Shown piece by piece: positions 17,045-27,437 of a DNA stretch of 64,000 nt. A program made the translations under genes and the position numbers. The stretch is from an uncultured Lachnospiraceae bacterium (GTDB lineage Bacteria; Bacillota; Clostridia; Lachnospirales; Lachnospiraceae): assembly GCA_949155905.1 (NCBI GenBank), contig CASCWU010000001.1:55972-119971 (forward strand), in the 5' to 3' direction. A model generated the notes under the pieces. It was given only the letters and a program-made list of their open reading frames with translations. It did not search any database and was not told the origin of the DNA. Every line of letters begins with the position of its first letter. The stretch's first letter is position 1.

Positions 17045-18529
17045 ATGGCAGAGGAAAAGAAGTTAGTAGAATCCATTACCTCTATGGAGGAGGACTTTGC
17101 CCAATGGTATACCGATGTGGTGCGGAAGGCAGAGTTAGTTGATTATTCCAATGTAAAGGGATGTATGGTGATCAAACCGGCAGGCTATGCTATCTGGGAG
17201 AATATCCAGAAGGAGCTAGATCGGAGATTTAAGGAAACAGGGGTAGAAAATGTCTATATGCCAATGCTGATCCCGGAGAGCCTGCTGCAAAAGGAAAAGG
17301 ATCATGTAGAGGGCTTTGCCCCGGAGGTGGCGTGGGTGACGCATGGCGGGCTGGAGCCGCTTCAGGAGCGGATGTGTATCCGGCCGACCTCGGAAACGTT
17401 GTTCTGTGATTTTTATGCTAACGATATCCAGTCCTACCGGGATTTGCCGAGGCTCTATAACCAGTGGTGTTCGGTCATGCGCTGGGAGAAAACGACCAGG
17501 CCGTTTTTGCGTTCGAGGGAATTTTTATGGCAGGAGGGACATACTGCTCATGCGACGGAGGAAGAAGCCGAGGCACGTACGGAGCAGATGTTGCATCTTT
17601 ATGCCGACTTTTGTGAAGAGGTTTTGGCGATGCCGGTGATCCGGGGCCGAAAGACAGACAAGGAGAAATTTGCCGGAGCGAATGCAACATATACGATTGA
17701 AGCTCTGATGCACGACGGGAAGGCGCTACAATCCGGCACAAGCCACAATTTCGGCGATGGCTTTGCCAAAGCCTTTGAAATTCAATATACCGATAAGGAT
17801 AATAAGCTGCAGTACGTTCATCAGACGTCCTGGGGAATGACTACTCGCTTGATCGGCGCTATTATCATGGTACATGGAGACGACAGCGGACTGGTGCTGC
17901 CGCCGAGGATTGCTCCGGTTCAGGTCATGGTGATTCCGATTCAGCAGAAAAAGGAAGGGGTACTGGAAAAAGCCTATGAGTTGCGTGACCGCTTAAAGGC
18001 ATTTCGTTCTGGTACGGCAGAGGCCGGTGCGATGGCAATGGCGGGATCCGGCTTCCGGGTAAAGGTAGACGATACCGATAAGAGTCCAGGCTGGAAGTTC
18101 AGCGAGCAGGAGATGAGAGGGATTCCGGTGCGGGTAGAGATCGGCCCTAAGGATATCGCCAATGGGCAGTGCGTCATAGTACGCCGTGATACAAGAGAGA
18201 AGCTGGTAGTTTCCTTAGAGGAGTTGGAGGAGAAGCTGGTAGAGGTATTGGAGACGATGCAGTCCGAGATGTTAGAGCGGGCAAGGAAGCATCAGCAGGC
18301 GCATACCTATACAGCAGCGACCTACAAGGAATTTCAGGATATTGCAGAGCATAAGCCAGGCTTTATCAAGGCGATGTGGTGCGGAGACGCAGCCTGTGAG
18401 GAAAAAATCAAAGAAGATACGACCTGCACCTCACGCTGTATGCCGTTCGCTCAGGAGGAAATAGCCGAAACCTGTATTTGTTGCGGGAAAAAGGCGAAAA
18501 CAATGGTCGTTTGGGGAAAGGCGTACTGA
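17045..18529 (+). CDS. proS: Prolyl-tRNA synthetase, archaeal/eukaryal (type 3) form
   Basis: A 494-residue class II synthetase that charges tRNA-Pro. Motif 2 ([25 protein letters not shown]) and motif 3 ([14 protein letters not shown]) are intact. It lacks the INS editing domain of the long bacterial ProRS and ends with the zinc-binding/aromatic C-terminal domain of the archaeal-type enzyme ([18 protein letters not shown]). The length matches that type. The start at 17045 follows AAGAAAGGAAGTAAGGAA. It is controlled by the T-box directly upstream. Confidence 0.95.
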   Translation: MAEEKKLVESITSMEEDFAQWYTDVVRKAELVDYSNVKGCMVIKPAGYAIWENIQKELDRRFKETGVENVYMPMLIPESLLQKEKDHVEGFAPEVAWVTHGGLEPLQERMCIRPTSETLFCDFYANDIQSYRDLPRLYNQWCSVMRWEKTTRPFLRSREFLWQEGHTAHATEEEAEARTEQMLHLYADFCEEVLAMPVIRGRKTDKEKFAGANATYTIEALMHDGKALQSGTSHNFGDGFAKAFEIQYTDKDNKLQYVHQTSWGMTTRLIGAIIMVHGDDSGLVLPPRIAPVQVMVIPIQQKKEGVLEKAYELRDRLKAFRSGTAEAGAMAMAGSGFRVKVDDTDKSPGWKFSEQEMRGIPVRVEIGPKDIANGQCVIVRRDTREKLVVSLEELEEKLVEVLETMQSEMLERARKHQQAHTYTAATYKEFQDIAEHKPGFIKAMWCGDAACEEKIKEDTTCTSRCMPFAQEEIAETCICCGKKAKTMVVWGKAY

Positions 18530-18574
18530 TTTGACAAGAAGAGACAATGCGTCCGAAAGAAGGAGGTGGTATCG

Positions 18575-20017
18575 ATGCAGATTACAATTCCTAAGCCTGC
18601 GGAGGCTGTTTTGCGCCGTTTGGAGGAGCAGGGCTTTGAGGCCTATGTAGTGGGCGGCTGCGTCCGGGATGCGATGTTAGGCAGGATGCCAGAAGACTGG
18701 GATATTACGACCTCGGCGACGCCGGAAGAAATCAAGAAAAGCTTTCATTCGACGGTAGACACCGGAATCCAGCACGGAACGGTGACGGTTTTGATCGGCG
18801 GGGAGCCTTTTGAAGTGACGACTTACCGTCTGGACGGGGAATATGAGGATGGCAGGCATCCGAAGAAGGTCGCTTTTACGGCCTCCTTGGCAGAGGATTT
18901 ACGCAGGCGGGATTTTACGATCAATGCAATGGCATATCACCCGGAACGAGGACTGGTCGATCTGTATGGCGGACTGACGGATTTGAGAGAAAAAAGGATT
19001 CGCTGCGTAGGCTGTGCCGAGGAGCGTTTTGGTGAGGATGCGCTGCGGATTCTCCGTGCGCTACGCTTTGCTTCTCAGCTTGATTTTGAAATTGAGGAGC
19101 AGACCAGACAGGCGATTCGGAAGCTCGCAGGGACGTTAGGAAAAATCAGTGCAGAACGGATTCAAAAGGAATTGACGCTCCTGCTGCTGGGGAAGGGCTG
19201 CTGGAAAATCCGGGAGGCGTGGGAGGATGGTGTGACGGCAGTGGTGCTGCCGGAGCTTAACGCGATGATGAAAACACCACAGAACAACCCGCACCATTGC
19301 TTTTGCGTAGGGGAGCATTGTATTCATTCGATGGAGACGGTGCGTCTGCCGGAGGATAGCCATTATCAAGCAAAGGAAGCGCTGATTACGGAGAACGGGG
19401 AGCAGAACCGAATAGAGAGCCGGGAGCAGATGGAAAAATGGCAGAAACAGGACAGGATAGTTTTAAAATGGGCAATGCTGCTTCATGATGTCGGAAAAAC
19501 CCGTACACGGACGAGTGACGAGCATGGAATCGACCATTTTTATGCTCATGCCGAGGTTGGCGCAAAAATGGCATGGGATATTCTGCACCGGCTGAAATTC
19601 GATAATTATACGTGTGAAACTGTGACAAAGCTGGTTCGTTATCACGATGATGCGTTCCGCCTGACGGAGCAGGGGATGCGCCGCACGATTCACCGGGTAG
19701 GAGAGGATCTGCTGCCGCTTTTGTTTCAGGTAAATGAGGCGGATATCGCGGCTCAGAATCCGGAACTGGCGGCAGGAAAATATAAAGACCTGGAGGCTGC
19801 CAGAGAGCTTTATCAGAGGGTGCTGGCAGCAGGAGACGCCCTGACGATAAAGGATCTGGCAGTAACAGGCTATGATTTAATGGAGCTGGGCGTGCCGCAG
19901 GGCAGACAGATCGGCCGTATTTTGTCAGAGCTTTTAGAGCAGGTATTAGAGGAGCCAGAGCGGAATGAACGGGAGTGGCTGCTCTCTTATGCCAGAGAGG
20001 TCATAAAGATGCTGTAA
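18575..20017 (+). CDS. cca: CCA-adding tRNA nucleotidyltransferase with HD domain
   Basis: A 480-residue class II nucleotidyltransferase adding or repairing the 3' CCA of tRNAs. The head shows GGCVRDAMLG and EDWDITTSA (catalytic DxD-type residues), then TTYR...EDLRRRDFTINAMA and the amino-acid template helix region RILRALRFASQL. The C-terminal half contains an HD phosphohydrolase motif (WAMLLHDVGKT...HVEVGAK-like, then RYHDD), typical of the longer Firmicute enzymes. AGGAGG at 18561-18566 selects ATG 18575 over the GTG at 18566. It sits 45 nt after proS. Confidence 0.93.
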   Translation: MQITIPKPAEAVLRRLEEQGFEAYVVGGCVRDAMLGRMPEDWDITTSATPEEIKKSFHSTVDTGIQHGTVTVLIGGEPFEVTTYRLDGEYEDGRHPKKVAFTASLAEDLRRRDFTINAMAYHPERGLVDLYGGLTDLREKRIRCVGCAEERFGEDALRILRALRFASQLDFEIEEQTRQAIRKLAGTLGKISAERIQKELTLLLLGKGCWKIREAWEDGVTAVVLPELNAMMKTPQNNPHHCFCVGEHCIHSMETVRLPEDSHYQAKEALITENGEQNRIESREQMEKWQKQDRIVLKWAMLLHDVGKTRTRTSDEHGIDHFYAHAEVGAKMAWDILHRLKFDNYTCETVTKLVRYHDDAFRLTEQGMRRTIHRVGEDLLPLLFQVNEADIAAQNPELAAGKYKDLEAARELYQRVLAAGDALTIKDLAVTGYDLMELGVPQGRQIGRILSELLEQVLEEPERNEREWLLSYAREVIKML

Positions 20018-20058
20018 AAGGTAAATAAAAATCCCGCAGAATTTTGTCATGTTGTATG

Positions 20059-20107
20059 GGCAGGCTACATAAGATATAAAGCAGTATCACTTATGCAGCC
20101 TGCCTTT
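20059..20107 (+). terminator. Terminator after cca
   Basis: A 15-bp stem with one mismatch (GGCAGGCTACATAAG at 20059-20073, complement at 20090-20104) is followed by TTTG. It lies just before the CotS-like gene. Confidence 0.6.
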
Positions 20108-20144
20108 GCTGTAGGAATGTAACATGACTGTGGGAGGGATTGCG

Positions 20145-21146
20145 TTGGAGGAACGAGTCGAGGATGTACTACGAAACTATGAACTGGAACTATTGCGTGC
20201 TTATCGGGTAAGAGGAGCCTATCTGTTGGAAACCAGGCAGGGAACCTATCTTTATAAAAGCTATCATGGTACAGAAACAAGAGCTGGCTATGAGGCAGCG
20301 ATCCAGGGCTGTCTGGAGGAACGTGGCTTTCCGATGATAGACCGCTATCTGGCCAACCGTGACGGAGACTTTTTAAGCTATGACGTGATGGGAGAGGCAC
20401 ATGTTGTAAAGCGGTGGTTTGTCGGGGAGGAATGCAGCCTGCGGGAGCAGAAGGACGTTCGGTTGGCCGCGAGCCGTTTGGCGGAGCTTCATACGGCGAT
20501 GAAGGGTCTGCGTGCGGATCTGTCCTTTGAAGTAAGGCCGAGAGATTCCCATATAGAGGCTTTGCAGCGGCGGCATCTGCGGGAGCTGCAGCGAATCAAG
20601 ACCTACATACGGAACAAGAGGGATCGGAATCCGTTTGAAGTCCGTTATCTGCAATGTGCAGATGAACTATATCTCCAGGGGAAGGAGGCGGCAGAGTTTT
20701 TGACCCGCCAGAAGCCGGGAGAGCTGGAGGCCAGAGCAGAACAGGCCGGGGATTTTGTGCATGGAAGCTATACCTATCATAACCTGATTCTGCAAAAAAA
20801 CGGAGCTGCCGTGGTACAATATGACAAAAGCTGGCTTGGGCTGCAGCTTTTGGATCTGTATTATCTGCTGCGGAAAACACTGGAAAAAAATGAGTGGAGC
20901 CTGGAGGCCGGAGAATGGGTGATGGAGGGGTATCAAAGGATCCATTTGCTGGCGCGGGAGGAACGGCAGGTTTTATATGCGCTGCTCTGGTTTCCAGATA
21001 AATTTTGGAAGATTGCCAATTCCTATTACAACGGAAAGAAATCAAGGATTCCTGGGAGAAATTTGGTAAAGCTGGAGGAGTTTTTGGGACAGGAGGAGAA
21101 GCGGGAGCAATTTTTGAGCCAGGGAAGATACCGGATTTTTTCTTAA
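20145..21146 (+). CDS. CotS/YsxE-family spore coat kinase-like protein
   Basis: A 333-residue protein of the CotS family, which has a choline-kinase/aminoglycoside-kinase fold. A Lys-like position occurs in GTYLYKSY, then HTAMKGL, and the catalytic-loop equivalent FVHGSYTYHNLILQ followed by VVQYDKSWLGLQLLDLYYLLRK. In most family members the loop reads HGDYHxxN; here the usual Asp is Ser (HGSYTYHN), so kinase activity is doubtful. Proteins of this family assemble into the spore coat. TTG 20145 has GGGAGGG with proper spacing; the in-frame ATG at 20124 has no ribosome site. Confidence 0.78.
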   Translation: MEERVEDVLRNYELELLRAYRVRGAYLLETRQGTYLYKSYHGTETRAGYEAAIQGCLEERGFPMIDRYLANRDGDFLSYDVMGEAHVVKRWFVGEECSLREQKDVRLAASRLAELHTAMKGLRADLSFEVRPRDSHIEALQRRHLRELQRIKTYIRNKRDRNPFEVRYLQCADELYLQGKEAAEFLTRQKPGELEARAEQAGDFVHGSYTYHNLILQKNGAAVVQYDKSWLGLQLLDLYYLLRKTLEKNEWSLEAGEWVMEGYQRIHLLAREERQVLYALLWFPDKFWKIANSYYNGKKSRIPGRNLVKLEEFLGQEEKREQFLSQGRYRIFS

Positions 21147-21203
21147 AAACAGACGGCCGCTGCCGATTACTAAAAATTTACTGTGATTTCTGAGGATATA
21201 AGC

Positions 21204-21232
21204 TTGTCAAAGAATGGGGGATACGCTATAAT
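21204..21232 (+). promoter_or_regulatory. Promoter of the PEGA-domain gene
   Basis: TTGTCA (21204-21209), 17-nt spacer, consensus TATAAT (21227-21232). Confidence 0.8.
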
Positions 21233-21286
21233 AGCCGAAGAGAGAAAAGCAACAGCAAAGGTAGGAAGATACGAAGGAGCGATAGG

Positions 21287-22912
21287 ATGAAGAAAAAAAG
21301 GGGACTGGGGAAATGGTTTCCGGTGATGCTTCTGGTGCTGATGACTGCTGCGGCAGTAGCGACAGGGATTCATGCAGCAGGTGTGGCAAAAGGACGGAAG
21401 CCCTCCCCTGTACCAAGGCCGGGAACCAGTACCGGCACAGGGCAGACAGAAGACATAAAAGGAAACGGATCCGGAGCGTCAGTAGAGGGCGATCCGGTTT
21501 TAGGCGTGCTGCGTAAGGTGGACGGAGAAGCAAAGAGAGTAACGGTGTACCAGATTGGGAAGATGGAAGAGGTAGAGTTATCCTATAATGGAGCGACCGA
21601 GGTTTTGACACGCTATGGAAACAGAGCCACGATGCTCCAGCTTACTCCGGGGATGATCGTGCAGACGATTTGTAAGGAAGGAAGCGACCGGTTAGCTTAT
21701 ATCAAAGAGGATGACGAGAGCTGGGTATATAAAGGGATTATCAATCTGGAAATAGATAAGGTAAATTATGCGATGTCGGTCGGAGACCAGAACTACCAGT
21801 ACGACGATCAGCTTACGATTGTCAATCAGGGCGAGCTGGTGGATTTGCTGGATCTTTCTGAAAAAGATGTGCTGACTGCCCGCGGGACAGAGGGGAAGAT
21901 CTATTCTCTGGAGGTGACAGTTGGGCATGGGATGCTGGAATTTGCTCATTATGAGGATTTTATCGGCGGCTCGATTGAGGTAGGCTATGAGGTATTCGAC
22001 CAGATCAAGGAGAATATGGAATATGTGCTGCGAGAGGGCAGCTACAAGCTGCTGTTAAAAAACGGCAAGCTGGAGGTCAACAAATACATTACCATTACCC
22101 GCGGCGAGACGGTCGTGGTGGACTTAAACGAGTACCGGAACGAGGTAGGAAAGAGCGGCCAGGTGACATTTGTTCTGAATCCAAAGAATGCCGAGCTGTA
22201 TCTGGACAATGAATTGGTAGAGACAAAGGAACCGGTAGAGCTAAGCTATGGAGATTATATTTTAGAGGTACGCTGCGAGGGCTATGCAAGCTGTTCCCGT
22301 CTGCTCTCTGTTTCTATGCCGACGCAGACGATCCGGATTGATTTGGCGGACAATTCTGCCAACACCTCCGACGGCGCGTTATCCGATTTGGATCCAGATG
22401 GTACTGGCTCCGGCAGCTCTGACAACTCGGATGGCAGCGGCGGTACGGGCGGCTCCACTGGCCCTGACGATTCCTCCGATGACTGGGAGAATAATTCCGG
22501 CGGAGAGGACGACTGGGAAAACGACGATGATATCATTGAAATTGACGACGACGAGGATACCTCCGGGGAGGTAGACGATCCGGACAGCTCCGGTTCGGGC
22601 GGAGGGGATTCTGGCAATGGCAGCTCTGGAAACGGGAATTCCGGCGGCAATGGCTCTGGCAGCGGAAGCTCCGGTGCGAATAAGGGAGAGGTAATGCCGG
22701 GCTTGTATATCATGGTGCAGAAACCGGAGGGCGCCTCTGTTTACTTTGACGATACCTATGTAGGGGTAGCGCCGGTGCAGATCGAAAAGGTGACAGGAGA
22801 GCATAAAATTACGCTTCGCCGGGACGGCTATATCAGTAAGACCTATACGATTGAGGTAGAAAAGGACAGCGACAATGCGATCTACAGCTTCCCGAATTTG
22901 ACGAAGGAATAG
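21287..22912 (+). CDS. Membrane-anchored protein with two PEGA domains and an acidic Ser/Gly linker
   Basis: A 541-residue protein. A basic N-terminus and one hydrophobic helix (~10-30) anchor it, with the rest outside the membrane. A PEGA-type beta domain lies near residues 303-350 (VTFVLNPKNAELYLDNELV). A ~120-residue disordered Ser/Gly/Asp/Glu linker (~360-475, containing DDWENNSG and DDDIIEIDDDE) follows, then a second, clearer PEGA domain (LYIMVQKPEGASVYFDDTYVG...). PEGA domains are surface-associated and often bind polysaccharide or act as stalk domains. The ~230-residue N-terminal part is not recognised. It has its own promoter. Function unknown. Confidence 0.75.
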   Translation: MKKKRGLGKWFPVMLLVLMTAAAVATGIHAAGVAKGRKPSPVPRPGTSTGTGQTEDIKGNGSGASVEGDPVLGVLRKVDGEAKRVTVYQIGKMEEVELSYNGATEVLTRYGNRATMLQLTPGMIVQTICKEGSDRLAYIKEDDESWVYKGIINLEIDKVNYAMSVGDQNYQYDDQLTIVNQGELVDLLDLSEKDVLTARGTEGKIYSLEVTVGHGMLEFAHYEDFIGGSIEVGYEVFDQIKENMEYVLREGSYKLLLKNGKLEVNKYITITRGETVVVDLNEYRNEVGKSGQVTFVLNPKNAELYLDNELVETKEPVELSYGDYILEVRCEGYASCSRLLSVSMPTQTIRIDLADNSANTSDGALSDLDPDGTGSGSSDNSDGSGGTGGSTGPDDSSDDWENNSGGEDDWENDDDIIEIDDDEDTSGEVDDPDSSGSGGGDSGNGSSGNGNSGGNGSGSGSSGANKGEVMPGLYIMVQKPEGASVYFDDTYVGVAPVQIEKVTGEHKITLRRDGYISKTYTIEVEKDSDNAIYSFPNLTKE

Positions 22913-23081
22913 CCATGATGGCCAGGGAATAAGGAGTGTCCAGAATTAGGGACAGAAAGCAGACTGCAGGAAAAGTAGCAGGAATATCGGAACCGACTTT
23001 TTCATACATTGTTAAAAACAAAGAAAAAGCCTTGCCGGATCAAGAGATACACGCTTTGCCCGGCAGGAGATAGGAGAAGAT

Positions 23082-23492
23082 ATGAGGAAACGATTGCTGC
23101 TTTTGCTGCTGTTTGTGGCGGCGACAGGGCTGTTGTCCGGCTGCAGCCTGAAAAAAGAGGGAACCGAAAAAACAGCGGATCTGGATTTTACGATTGTAGC
23201 AGAACAGGATATTCCAAAGGAATTTCAAAGTATTCTGGAGGAAAAAAAGCAGAATCCGATGACGCTGACCTTTTTGGATCAGGATGGGCTCTACCTTGCA
23301 GTAGGCTATGGGACACAGAAAACGACCGGCTACAGCATCGGAGTAGAGGCACTTTATCTGACGGAAAACGGAATCTGCCTGGATACGACGCTAATCGGGC
23401 CGGCAAAGGGCGAAAAGGTGACAGAGACGGAAAGCTGGCCGTATATTGTGATCAAAACGGAACGCCGGGAAGAGGATGTGACGTTTCAATAA
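23082..23492 (+). CDS. Lipoprotein with PrcB-like C-terminal domain
   Basis: A 136-residue predicted lipoprotein with signal peptide and lipobox LLSGC (Cys ~21). The remainder matches the short PrcB_C fold: LDFTIVAEQDIPKEFQSIL, a turn with YLAVGYGTQKTTGYSIGVEALYL, and GEKVTETESWPYIVIKTE. In spirochaetes PrcB partners a protease complex; in Clostridia the role is unknown. The preceding 170 nt contain only weak inverted repeats. Confidence 0.75.
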   Translation: MRKRLLLLLLFVAATGLLSGCSLKKEGTEKTADLDFTIVAEQDIPKEFQSILEEKKQNPMTLTFLDQDGLYLAVGYGTQKTTGYSIGVEALYLTENGICLDTTLIGPAKGEKVTETESWPYIVIKTERREEDVTFQ

Positions 23493-23528
23493 AGTTGTTC
23501 CCGCCGGAATCATTTATAAACTGAGATA

Positions 23529-23571
23529 AAATACCGTGATCCTGAAAAATTTGGGATTTCGGTATTTTTTT
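23529..23571 (+). terminator. Terminator after the PrcB-like gene
   Basis: AAATACCG (about 23529-23536) pairs with CGGTATTT (23560-23567), with an inner ATCC/GGAT pairing, and runs into T7. Confidence 0.75.
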
Positions 23572-23621
23572 ATTTTCACGAAAAATTTAAGAAAATAGTA
23601 CAGAAAAAATTTTCATGAGGT

Positions 23622-23651
23622 TTGGACATGGAGAAAAAAATCTGCTATAAT
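23622..23651 (+). promoter_or_regulatory. Promoter upstream of the serine recombinase
   Basis: TTGGAC (23622-23627), 18-nt spacer, TATAAT (23646-23651). About 80 nt of leader follow before the recombinase start. Confidence 0.6.
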
Positions 23652-23705
23652 AAATTCCGACACTTTTAAAAGGCCGCAAAACTGGCTGACGCGCTTAAAG
23701 TATGA

Positions 23706-24351
<646 letters not shown>

Positions 24352-24353
<2 letters not shown>

Positions 24354-24401
24354 AAGGCATATTTACAGAAATGTGTACTTTTCTGTAAATATGCCTTTTT
24401 A
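24352..24401 (+). terminator. Strong terminator after the recombinase
   Basis: An almost perfect 18-20 bp stem (AAAAGGCATATTTACAGAAA and its complement) with an 8-nt loop ends in TTTTT. It overlaps the recombinase stop codon region. Confidence 0.85.
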
Positions 24402-24476
24402 TATTTCTAAGAATCATCATACAACAAAATGATTTGATTTTCAAGGGGAGATTATCCGAAAAACAGGCAATATCTA

Positions 24477-24620
24477 TCAATCCTCTGTAATTGCTTCGAT
24501 ATCTGGAATTTTCAAGAACGCTTCTGGCGTTTTTGCAGTATTTCTGATCGGGAGTAGGAACGATGTCCCGTTTCTATAATAAAAGTATTCTATTTTTTTA
24601 TCGGTCTGCCATGTCAGGAA
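24477..24620 (-). pseudogene. C-terminal fragment of an unrecognised gene
   Basis: A minus-strand frame of ~48 codons with protein-like composition (TDKKIEYFYY...FLLPIRNTAKTPEAF) ends at a stop at 24477. No start or upstream part remains: at about 24625 it meets the 5'-truncated co-polymerase gene. I do not recognise it. The rest of 24402-24635 holds no other feature. Confidence 0.3.
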
Positions 24621-24635
24621 AAAGCCAAAATTTTT

Positions 24636-26042
24636 GCTTGCGGAAAAGTACAGGAATATGCCAGCTATTATGGAAAGACGCATGTAAACACCTCTCTGGC
24701 GGCGAACTCGGTCAGCGATATTACCTCAAAGGGCTATGATTATCTGGAAATGGCGGAGGTAATGGACGATACGCTGACAAATATCACAGAGCATCTGACC
24801 GATAAGGTGGAGTGGAACGGTGAGTTTCGTTCGAGCCGGACAGGGTGCAGCTTTTAGGATTTGAAGGATGAATTTCAGTTTATCCGGGATGTAGAGCTGC
24901 GGCAGTTGTTTTCTGAGATTCTGGCAGGAAAGATCACCAAAAACAGGGATTTGCTGCTGAACAAATATAAAAACAGAAACAACAACCTGGAGATCTCCAA
25001 CAGTGCGTCCTCGTTTGAGATTGACCGGATTCGCCGGATTATCGGTGCCTATGAGGAGGCGATGGGAGAGTTTGGTGTTTCTTCCGGTACTACCTTAGAT
25101 GGAGAAGGGGACGAGACGGTTTGGCAGAACAATGTGCTGCCGGACGTCTATGACAATGGAAATCAGGATGAGGATGGAAACTGGACGCCGGTAGATCGGA
25201 CAGCAGAATACGATCAGCTTTTGATGAAATATATCGAGGATCGGACGTTTTATGAACATAACCTGATTGAAACGGAATATAACAATTACGTTCTGGAGGT
25301 ATTCCATTCGGCGCCGTCTAGCTCCTCGGAGGAAGAGCAAAAGGTTGTCCAGGCAGAGATCGCGCGGCTGGCGGAAAAAATCAATCGCCTCCAGACCATT
25401 TATTATGAGACAAACGATGAGTATAACGAATATTTAGGGGCGCAGAACATTGTCATGCTGTCGAGTGTACGGATGACGGAGCGGTTTCCAATCTTGATTT
25501 TTACAGTGTTAATTGTGATTGTGTTCGGTGCGCTTGGCTGCGCGGGTGCGGCACTGTTTGGCAGAATCGAGGATTTTATCGAATACTATGCCTTTACCAA
25601 CAAGGTAGACGGACTGCCGAACCGGGCAAAGTGCGATCAGTATATCAAATCAAGAGAAAACAGGCCGATTCCGGAGGGCTTTGCGTGTATTGTCTGCAAG
25701 CTGGCCAATCTGCAGGCCGAAAATGCCCGCTTAGGCCGGGAAGCAGGCGATCAGATGCTCAAGGATTTTGTGGCGATTTTGACCTCGGTGTTTGCTCCGT
25801 CTGATAAGCTGTTTGTTGGTAACAACGGAGTCGGGCAGTATTTGATTTTTGCGGAAGCGCTGCCGCAGGAACAGGTGTATGCCGCTCTGTTTCAGATTGG
25901 TGTCGTGCTAGAAGAAAAATCAAAAGATCGCGGCTATCAGATCGATTTGCAGTGCGGCTTTGCCTGTGCAGGAGAGGAAGAATGTTATTATATCCGGGAA
26001 CTCTTATCTACTGCGATGAAACGGGTAGGCAAGGAGGCTTAG
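24636..26042 (+). pseudogene. Wzz-like polysaccharide co-polymerase with degenerate GGDEF domain, 5'-truncated and interrupted by a stop
   Basis: The gene lacks its 5' end, including the first membrane helix; homologous-looking sequence begins at about 24636 (KVQEYASYYGKTHVNTSLAA). An in-frame TAG at 24855-24857 interrupts it, after which the same frame continues to 26042; a TTG at 24861 could restart translation. The periplasmic-side helical region is followed by a membrane helix (FPILIFTVLIVIVFGALGCAGAALF). The C-terminal ~160 residues resemble a GGDEF domain: DGLPNRAKCDQYI, then NLQAENARLGREAGDQMLKDF. The signature itself is destroyed (NNGVGQYLIF where GGDEF should be), so it cannot make c-di-GMP. 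Wzz-type proteins set chain length of surface polysaccharide. Confidence 0.65.
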
Positions 26043-26045
26043 ACC

Positions 26046-27437
26046 ATGCTTTCAGTGTTATATATAGCGCTGGCAACTGCGATGTTCTTTTTGCAGGATA
26101 CGTATTTTTTGATAGGCGAGGTTGCCTTTAGTCTGAAAAATCCCTGTGCAGTTGCGATTTTGTTTCTGGCGCTGCTGCATGTTATTACGACAGCCAGGCT
26201 GGGGCGTTTGATTGTGCTGGCACGCCATACGGCAGTGCAAATATTTCCCTTTGTGATTCCGTTTTTGTTCTCAGCGGTTCTTTGGGTGATTTCCGGGGCG
26301 GACAGCATAACGATTGCAAACGGTGTGGGGATGATTTTGCCGCAGCTTTTGTCGGTTTGTGTAGCGGCAGCGACGCTGCATCTGTTTGGCGGCAGGGGAA
26401 TCTGGTATTGCTTAGGCTCTATGTGTGCGGCAAATTTCCTTCGGGTGATAATAGTGATCTTAGAGGGCGGTCTGGATGAGTTTCTCCGGGAATTTGGCGC
26501 GTTGCTGTTGTCGTTCAGCGCAGAAAACGGCCCGTTGATGCTGCAGCTTGAAATCAATGACCTGACCTTTGCGTTTGGCCCTCTCCTGCTTTATTTGCTT
26601 TTGAACCGAAAAGAGGTTTCTCATTTCCTTTTTTGGTTTGTGATAACAGCATTGCTGTTTTTGATTGGGTTAAAAAGGATTGCCGTAGCAGCTCTTATAC
26701 TGGGGACGGCCATGGCGTTGCTTTTGCGGAAGCTGCCGGAGAAGGCAGCGAGGCAGACAGCGCTGTGTGCGGCCATCGGGATGATGGCCGTCAGCTTTTT
26801 GTATATTGCAGGAATCCGCAGCGGACTCTTTTTGTATTTGGAGAAGCGTCTGCAGATCAATACGATGGGAAGGGTGGAAATGTTTACCAATTTGGAACCA
26901 TATTATGATATCAGCTTTACTTATCTGGGAAAGGGAACCGGCTTTGAGCGGTTTGTAGATTGGGCCTCCGGAAAGGTGTATGATGTGCCGCAGCGGACGA
27001 TTATGCAGATTCACAACGACTTTCTGCGGATGTATTTAAACATAGGCTTTATCGGGTACTGGGTATGGCTCTGGAGCTTTTTTATCGTGCGGCTTCGCTA
27101 TTGGTTCCGGCAGGGCGGAAAAAGATCGGGCTGTCTGTTTTTCGGAATTTGTGTGTATTGCTTTGTCCTCTATGCGACGGACAATACGGTGTATTATCCC
27201 TATACGCTGATTGCCTGTTCTCTCGTTCCGATGTCTTATCAGTTCGACAGGCTGTCGGACGAGGAGCCAGGGCCGTATCGCATCGGAGAAGAAGCCTCCG
27301 GCCGGAGCGAGCGATTATCTTCCGCGCTGCTGTCAGTACCGGAATTTCCTCCAAAAAGAGGAATTTTCCAGGTTGTTGGAGCAATGCAGTGTGTTGATTA
27401 CGCATGGAGGTGTGGGTACGATACTAGCTGCTGTTAA
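26046..27437 (+). CDS. Wzy/O-antigen-ligase-like polysaccharide polymerase with altered C-terminus
   Basis: A polytopic membrane protein with about ten hydrophobic helices and a loop characteristic of Wzy-type polymerases (FTYLGKGTGFERFVDWASG...QIHNDFLRMYLNIGFIGYWVW; the NDFL block is typical). It links oligosaccharide repeat units outside the membrane. It starts 3 nt after the co-polymerase frame. The last ~50 residues (after SYQFDRLSDEE) look unnatural: from 27337 the DNA encodes a glycosyltransferase piece in another frame. The original 3' end was therefore probably lost in a deletion that fused the two genes. Function may be retained because the loss is at the tail. Confidence 0.65.
   Translation: MLSVLYIALATAMFFLQDTYFLIGEVAFSLKNPCAVAILFLALLHVITTARLGRLIVLARHTAVQIFPFVIPFLFSAVLWVISGADSITIANGVGMILPQLLSVCVAAATLHLFGGRGIWYCLGSMCAANFLRVIIVILEGGLDEFLREFGALLLSFSAENGPLMLQLEINDLTFAFGPLLLYLLLNRKEVSHFLFWFVITALLFLIGLKRIAVAALILGTAMALLLRKLPEKAARQTALCAAIGMMAVSFLYIAGIRSGLFLYLEKRLQINTMGRVEMFTNLEPYYDISFTYLGKGTGFERFVDWASGKVYDVPQRTIMQIHNDFLRMYLNIGFIGYWVWLWSFFIVRLRYWFRQGGKRSGCLFFGICVYCFVLYATDNTVYYPYTLIACSLVPMSYQFDRLSDEEPGPYRIGEEASGRSERLSSALLSVPEFPPKRGIFQVVGAMQCVDYAWRCGYDTSCC

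Noticed and set aside
22282..22713. 143-codon minus-strand frame rich in Pro/Glu/Ser
   Set aside because: It is produced by the Ser/Gly/Asp codon bias of the PEGA-protein linker on the other strand.
23034..23066. TGCCGG...CCGGCA inverted repeat before the PrcB-like gene as a terminator
   Set aside because: The stem is short and no T-tract follows.
23009..23524. 171-codon frame overlapping the PrcB-like lipoprotein
   Set aside because: The lipoprotein frame has a signal peptide, a lipobox and a family match; the other is its shadow.
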